Origin: CAZYWA01 sp964650975 [NCBI: uncultured bacterium]
Lineage (GTDB): Bacteria > JADJOY01
Length of the DNA stretch: 9,595 nucleotides
Assembly: GCA_964650975.1 (NCBI GenBank)
Contig: CAZYWA010000298.1
Location: 1 to 9,595, forward strand
Direction: 5' to 3'
Both the position numbers and the translations under genes were made by a program. The notes under the pieces were generated by a model. That model had not been told where the DNA came from. It worked only from the letters and a program-made list of their open reading frames with translations, and did no database searches. This document shows, one piece after another, positions 7,865 to 9,595 of the stretch (the stretch's first letter is position 1; every line of letters begins with the position of its first letter).

Positions 7865-8890
7865 GTGCTGGCGACGATTCTCGGATTCGTGGTGGTGGGG
7901 GGAGTGATCGCCGGCGTGGCGTTCGTGACCCGCAGTTTCGTGGCGACGCTGCTCGCCTCGCTGGCGCTCTCGGTGCTGGTGCTGACGTCGCTCTTCGTCC
8001 AGGTGGCCAGCGACGTGGGATCGATCCTCGACTACCTCTCCGATCCCAAGGTTCCGGTGCTCGCGGTGATCTCGGACGGCGAGCGGACGGTGGCGGCGTT
8101 CCGGGTGAAGCCGCAGAGCATCCACGAACGTCAGCAGCTGATGAAGGAGCTCCAGAGCACCGACCCGCAGATCCACGACAGGGCCCTGGCCGAGGTCAAG
8201 CGCCGGTTCTGGCCCGACATGAGAGACGACTACCGAGGTCCTCTCCCCGCGTCCGTGGTGCGAGCGATGGTCACCGACGTCGTCGAGAGTGTCGACGGCC
8301 CGAAGCTCGCCGAGCTCGTGTCGGCGACTCAGCAGGGCGACTGGACGCCCGCCTCGAAGGGCTTCTTTCGGGTGGTGCGGCTGGACGTGACCGGCGCCAG
8401 GCGGATCCTCGCGAGCCAGCCGACGGTGCAAATCCCGCTTCACGTCGGGGACGCCCGATACCAGGCTCGGTTCAAGACGCCGTTCATCCTGGACTGCATC
8501 GATGCCAGCGACTGTCGCGCGCGCCTGGCGGCGGCGGTGCACGATCCGACGCTGGCGCTCGCCCAGGTCGACGACAACCCCGACGTTCTCCGCGCGCTCG
8601 ACATGAGCGACGAGAAGCAGAAAACCTTCGACCAGATGGTCGAATACCTGCCACCGGGCGGCTTCGCCAACGGCATCGCGGCGGCCCTGGCGTTCTACAT
8701 GGCCGGGCAAGCCGCGAGCGCCGCGGGACCGGCCGCGATCCAGTCGGCGCTGGATCCCCAGCCGATCGAGATGTTTCCCAAGACGCCGCTCGCTCGGCTG
8801 CTCGACCGCGCGGCGTCGCTCGCGGTCCGGGGACCTCAGGCGGCGCTGGTGCGGCGCGGCATCGCGAAGCTGACCGTCCCGGACGGGTGA
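7865..8890 (+). CDS. Membrane-anchored protein of unknown function
   Basis: I do not recognise this 341-residue protein. The GTG start at 7865 is supported by GGAGG six bases upstream. Residues 3-22 and 26-46 are two closely spaced hydrophobic helices, with TRS between them, so the protein is probably a helical-hairpin anchor or a signal-anchor pair. The rest, about 50-265, is mixed polar sequence. It has two cysteines five residues apart (C211 and C217, in DCIDASDCRAR) and a stretch of hydrophilic helix near 84-116. A weaker hydrophobic Ala/Gly-rich segment at 268-293 could be a third membrane helix or a buried helix. The C-terminal 40 residues are basic and helical. No catalytic motif is visible. 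It stands alone between minus-strand genes, so context gives no functional hint. Confidence 0.75.
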   Translation: MLATILGFVVVGGVIAGVAFVTRSFVATLLASLALSVLVLTSLFVQVASDVGSILDYLSDPKVPVLAVISDGERTVAAFRVKPQSIHERQQLMKELQSTDPQIHDRALAEVKRRFWPDMRDDYRGPLPASVVRAMVTDVVESVDGPKLAELVSATQQGDWTPASKGFFRVVRLDVTGARRILASQPTVQIPLHVGDARYQARFKTPFILDCIDASDCRARLAAAVHDPTLALAQVDDNPDVLRALDMSDEKQKTFDQMVEYLPPGGFANGIAAALAFYMAGQAASAAGPAAIQSALDPQPIEMFPKTPLARLLDRAASLAVRGPQAALVRRGIAKLTVPDG

Positions 8891-8915
8891 CGGACGCGCG
8901 GTAGCCGGGGTGCTT

Positions 8916-8939
8916 CCTCGCCGCGCTCAGCGCGCGAGG
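8916..8939. terminator. Strong hairpin between convergent genes, possible bidirectional terminator
   Basis: CCTCG-C-CGCGC (8916-8926) pairs with GCGCGCGAGG (8930-8939) to form ten base pairs with one bulged C and a three-base TCA loop. The loop is the complement of the aroC stop codon, and the stem lies just past the plus-strand stop at 8890. No T-run follows on either strand, so a standard intrinsic terminator is not supported; the hairpin could still end or stabilise both converging transcripts. Confidence 0.4.
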
Positions 8940-9595
8940 GCTTTGTGGCGCAGGTAGTGATCGGCCAGCACCAGCAGTACCGCCGCCTCGACCACCGGCA
9001 CGGCGCGCGGCAGCACGCACGGATCGTGGCGGCCGCGCGCTTCCAGCGTCCGCTTCCGCCCCCGGACGTCGACGGTCTGCTGCGGCTTGCGGATGGTCGC
9101 CGTCGGTTTGAACGCGACCCGGCACACGATGGGCTCGCCGTTCGAGATCCCGCCCTGGATACCGCCCGACCTGTTGGTCCTGGTTCGCACCCGGCCGTTT
9201 CGCACGGTGAAGGCGTCGTTGTGCTCGCTCCCCTTCATGCCGAGCGACGCGAACCCGCTGCCCACCTCGAAGCCCTTCGACGCGGGTAGCGACAGCAACG
9301 CCTTCGCGAGCTCGGCCTCGAGCTTGTCGAAGACCGGCTCTCCCCAGCCCGCCGGTACACCCCGTGCGACCACTTCCACCAACCCACCGATCGAATCCCC
9401 TTCGCGGCGCACCTCGTCGATTCGCTCGATCATCCGCGCCGCGGCCTCGGGATCCGGACAGCGCACCGGTGTCCGCTCCACGTGCGCGAGCTTCACCTTG
9501 AGCGGATCGACCAGCGACGGGATCGCGCCCACCTGCTTCACGTAGGCCAGCACCTCGACGCCCACGTCGAGTGCCAAGAGCTTCCGCGCGACCGC
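8927..9595 (-). CDS. aroC: Chorismate synthase AroC, 5' end missing
   Basis: Chorismate synthase converts 5-enolpyruvylshikimate-3-phosphate to chorismate, the last step of the shikimate pathway, with reduced FMN as cofactor. The open frame reaches the window edge, so 222 residues are present and roughly the first 140-150 of a typical 360-390 are missing. The frame starts mid-protein with [10 protein letters not shown], which matches the AVARKLL segment of the family. Later motifs are [21 protein letters not shown] (in fragment residues 107-127), the FMN-binding [11 protein letters not shown] (143-153), [11 protein letters not shown] (162-172) and [17 protein letters not shown] (188-204). All are intact. 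The stop is at 8927-8929, inside the loop of a hairpin. The gene converges on the unknown membrane-protein gene. Confidence 0.95.
   Translation of the reverse strand, partial: AVARKLLALDVGVEVLAYVKQVGAIPSLVDPLKVKLAHVERTPVRCPDPEAAARMIERIDEVRREGDSIGGLVEVVARGVPAGWGEPVFDKLEAELAKALLSLPASKGFEVGSGFASLGMKGSEHNDAFTVRNGRVRTRTNRSGGIQGGISNGEPIVCRVAFKPTATIRKPQQTVDVRGRKRTLEARGRHDPCVLPRAVPVVEAAVLLVLADHYLRHKALAR

Noticed and set aside
7814-8710. Minus-strand frame of 298 codons opposite the unknown membrane protein
   Set aside because: The plus frame has a good ribosome-binding site and ordinary protein composition with membrane helices. The minus frame is His/Arg-rich and shadow-like. Because the plus protein has no known family, this rejection is less certain than the others.

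Overview
The window is a GC-rich (roughly two-thirds G+C by eye), tightly packed bacterial chromosome segment with nine protein genes and no visible RNA gene, CRISPR array, insertion sequence or integrase. Housekeeping genes (rimO, fabG, aroC, pilC) lie beside a eukaryotic-type Ser/Thr kinase fused to a PilZ domain and a PilC-type pilus assembly protein. This mix suggests an uncultured deltaproteobacterial-type lineage (Myxococcota, Binatota or a similar group). That placement is inferred from gene style alone and is weak.

Layout. Minus strand, 2-466: partial multi-pass membrane protein of unknown function, directly downstream of pilC (522-1715). An AT-rich divergent intergenic region (1716-1852) separates pilC from a plus-strand run: a GST-fold protein with an unusual C-terminal extension (1853-2851), a three-part PilZ / Ser-Thr kinase / receiver-like protein (2985-4592), rimO (4692-6131) and fabG (6151-6897, 19 bases after rimO and probably co-transcribed). 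A minus-strand crotonase-family gene (6931-7740) converges on fabG. A divergent plus-strand gene for an unrecognised membrane-anchored protein (7865-8890) follows, and the window closes in the C-terminal two-thirds of aroC (8927-9595, minus), which converges on it.

How the genes may work together. pilC builds the inner-membrane platform of a type IV pilus or type II secretion-like machine. The PilZ-kinase protein has an intact-looking c-di-GMP signature and a complete set of kinase catalytic residues, so it could turn a c-di-GMP signal into Ser/Thr phosphorylation. Its C-terminal receiver-like domain has lost the phospho-accepting Asp. A link to the nearby pilus gene is only speculation. rimO modifies ribosomal protein S12, fabG serves fatty acid elongation, the crotonase-family enzyme probably acts as an acyl-CoA isomerase or related enzyme, and aroC makes chorismate. 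These are separate pathways and do not form an obvious system.

The most notable item is the PilZ-STK-pseudoreceiver fusion. Secondary points are the crotonase protein lacking both classical hydratase glutamates, a FabG with its usual Pro-Gly motif changed to Leu-Gly, an unknown membrane-anchored 341-residue protein, and several inverted repeats in intergenic regions.
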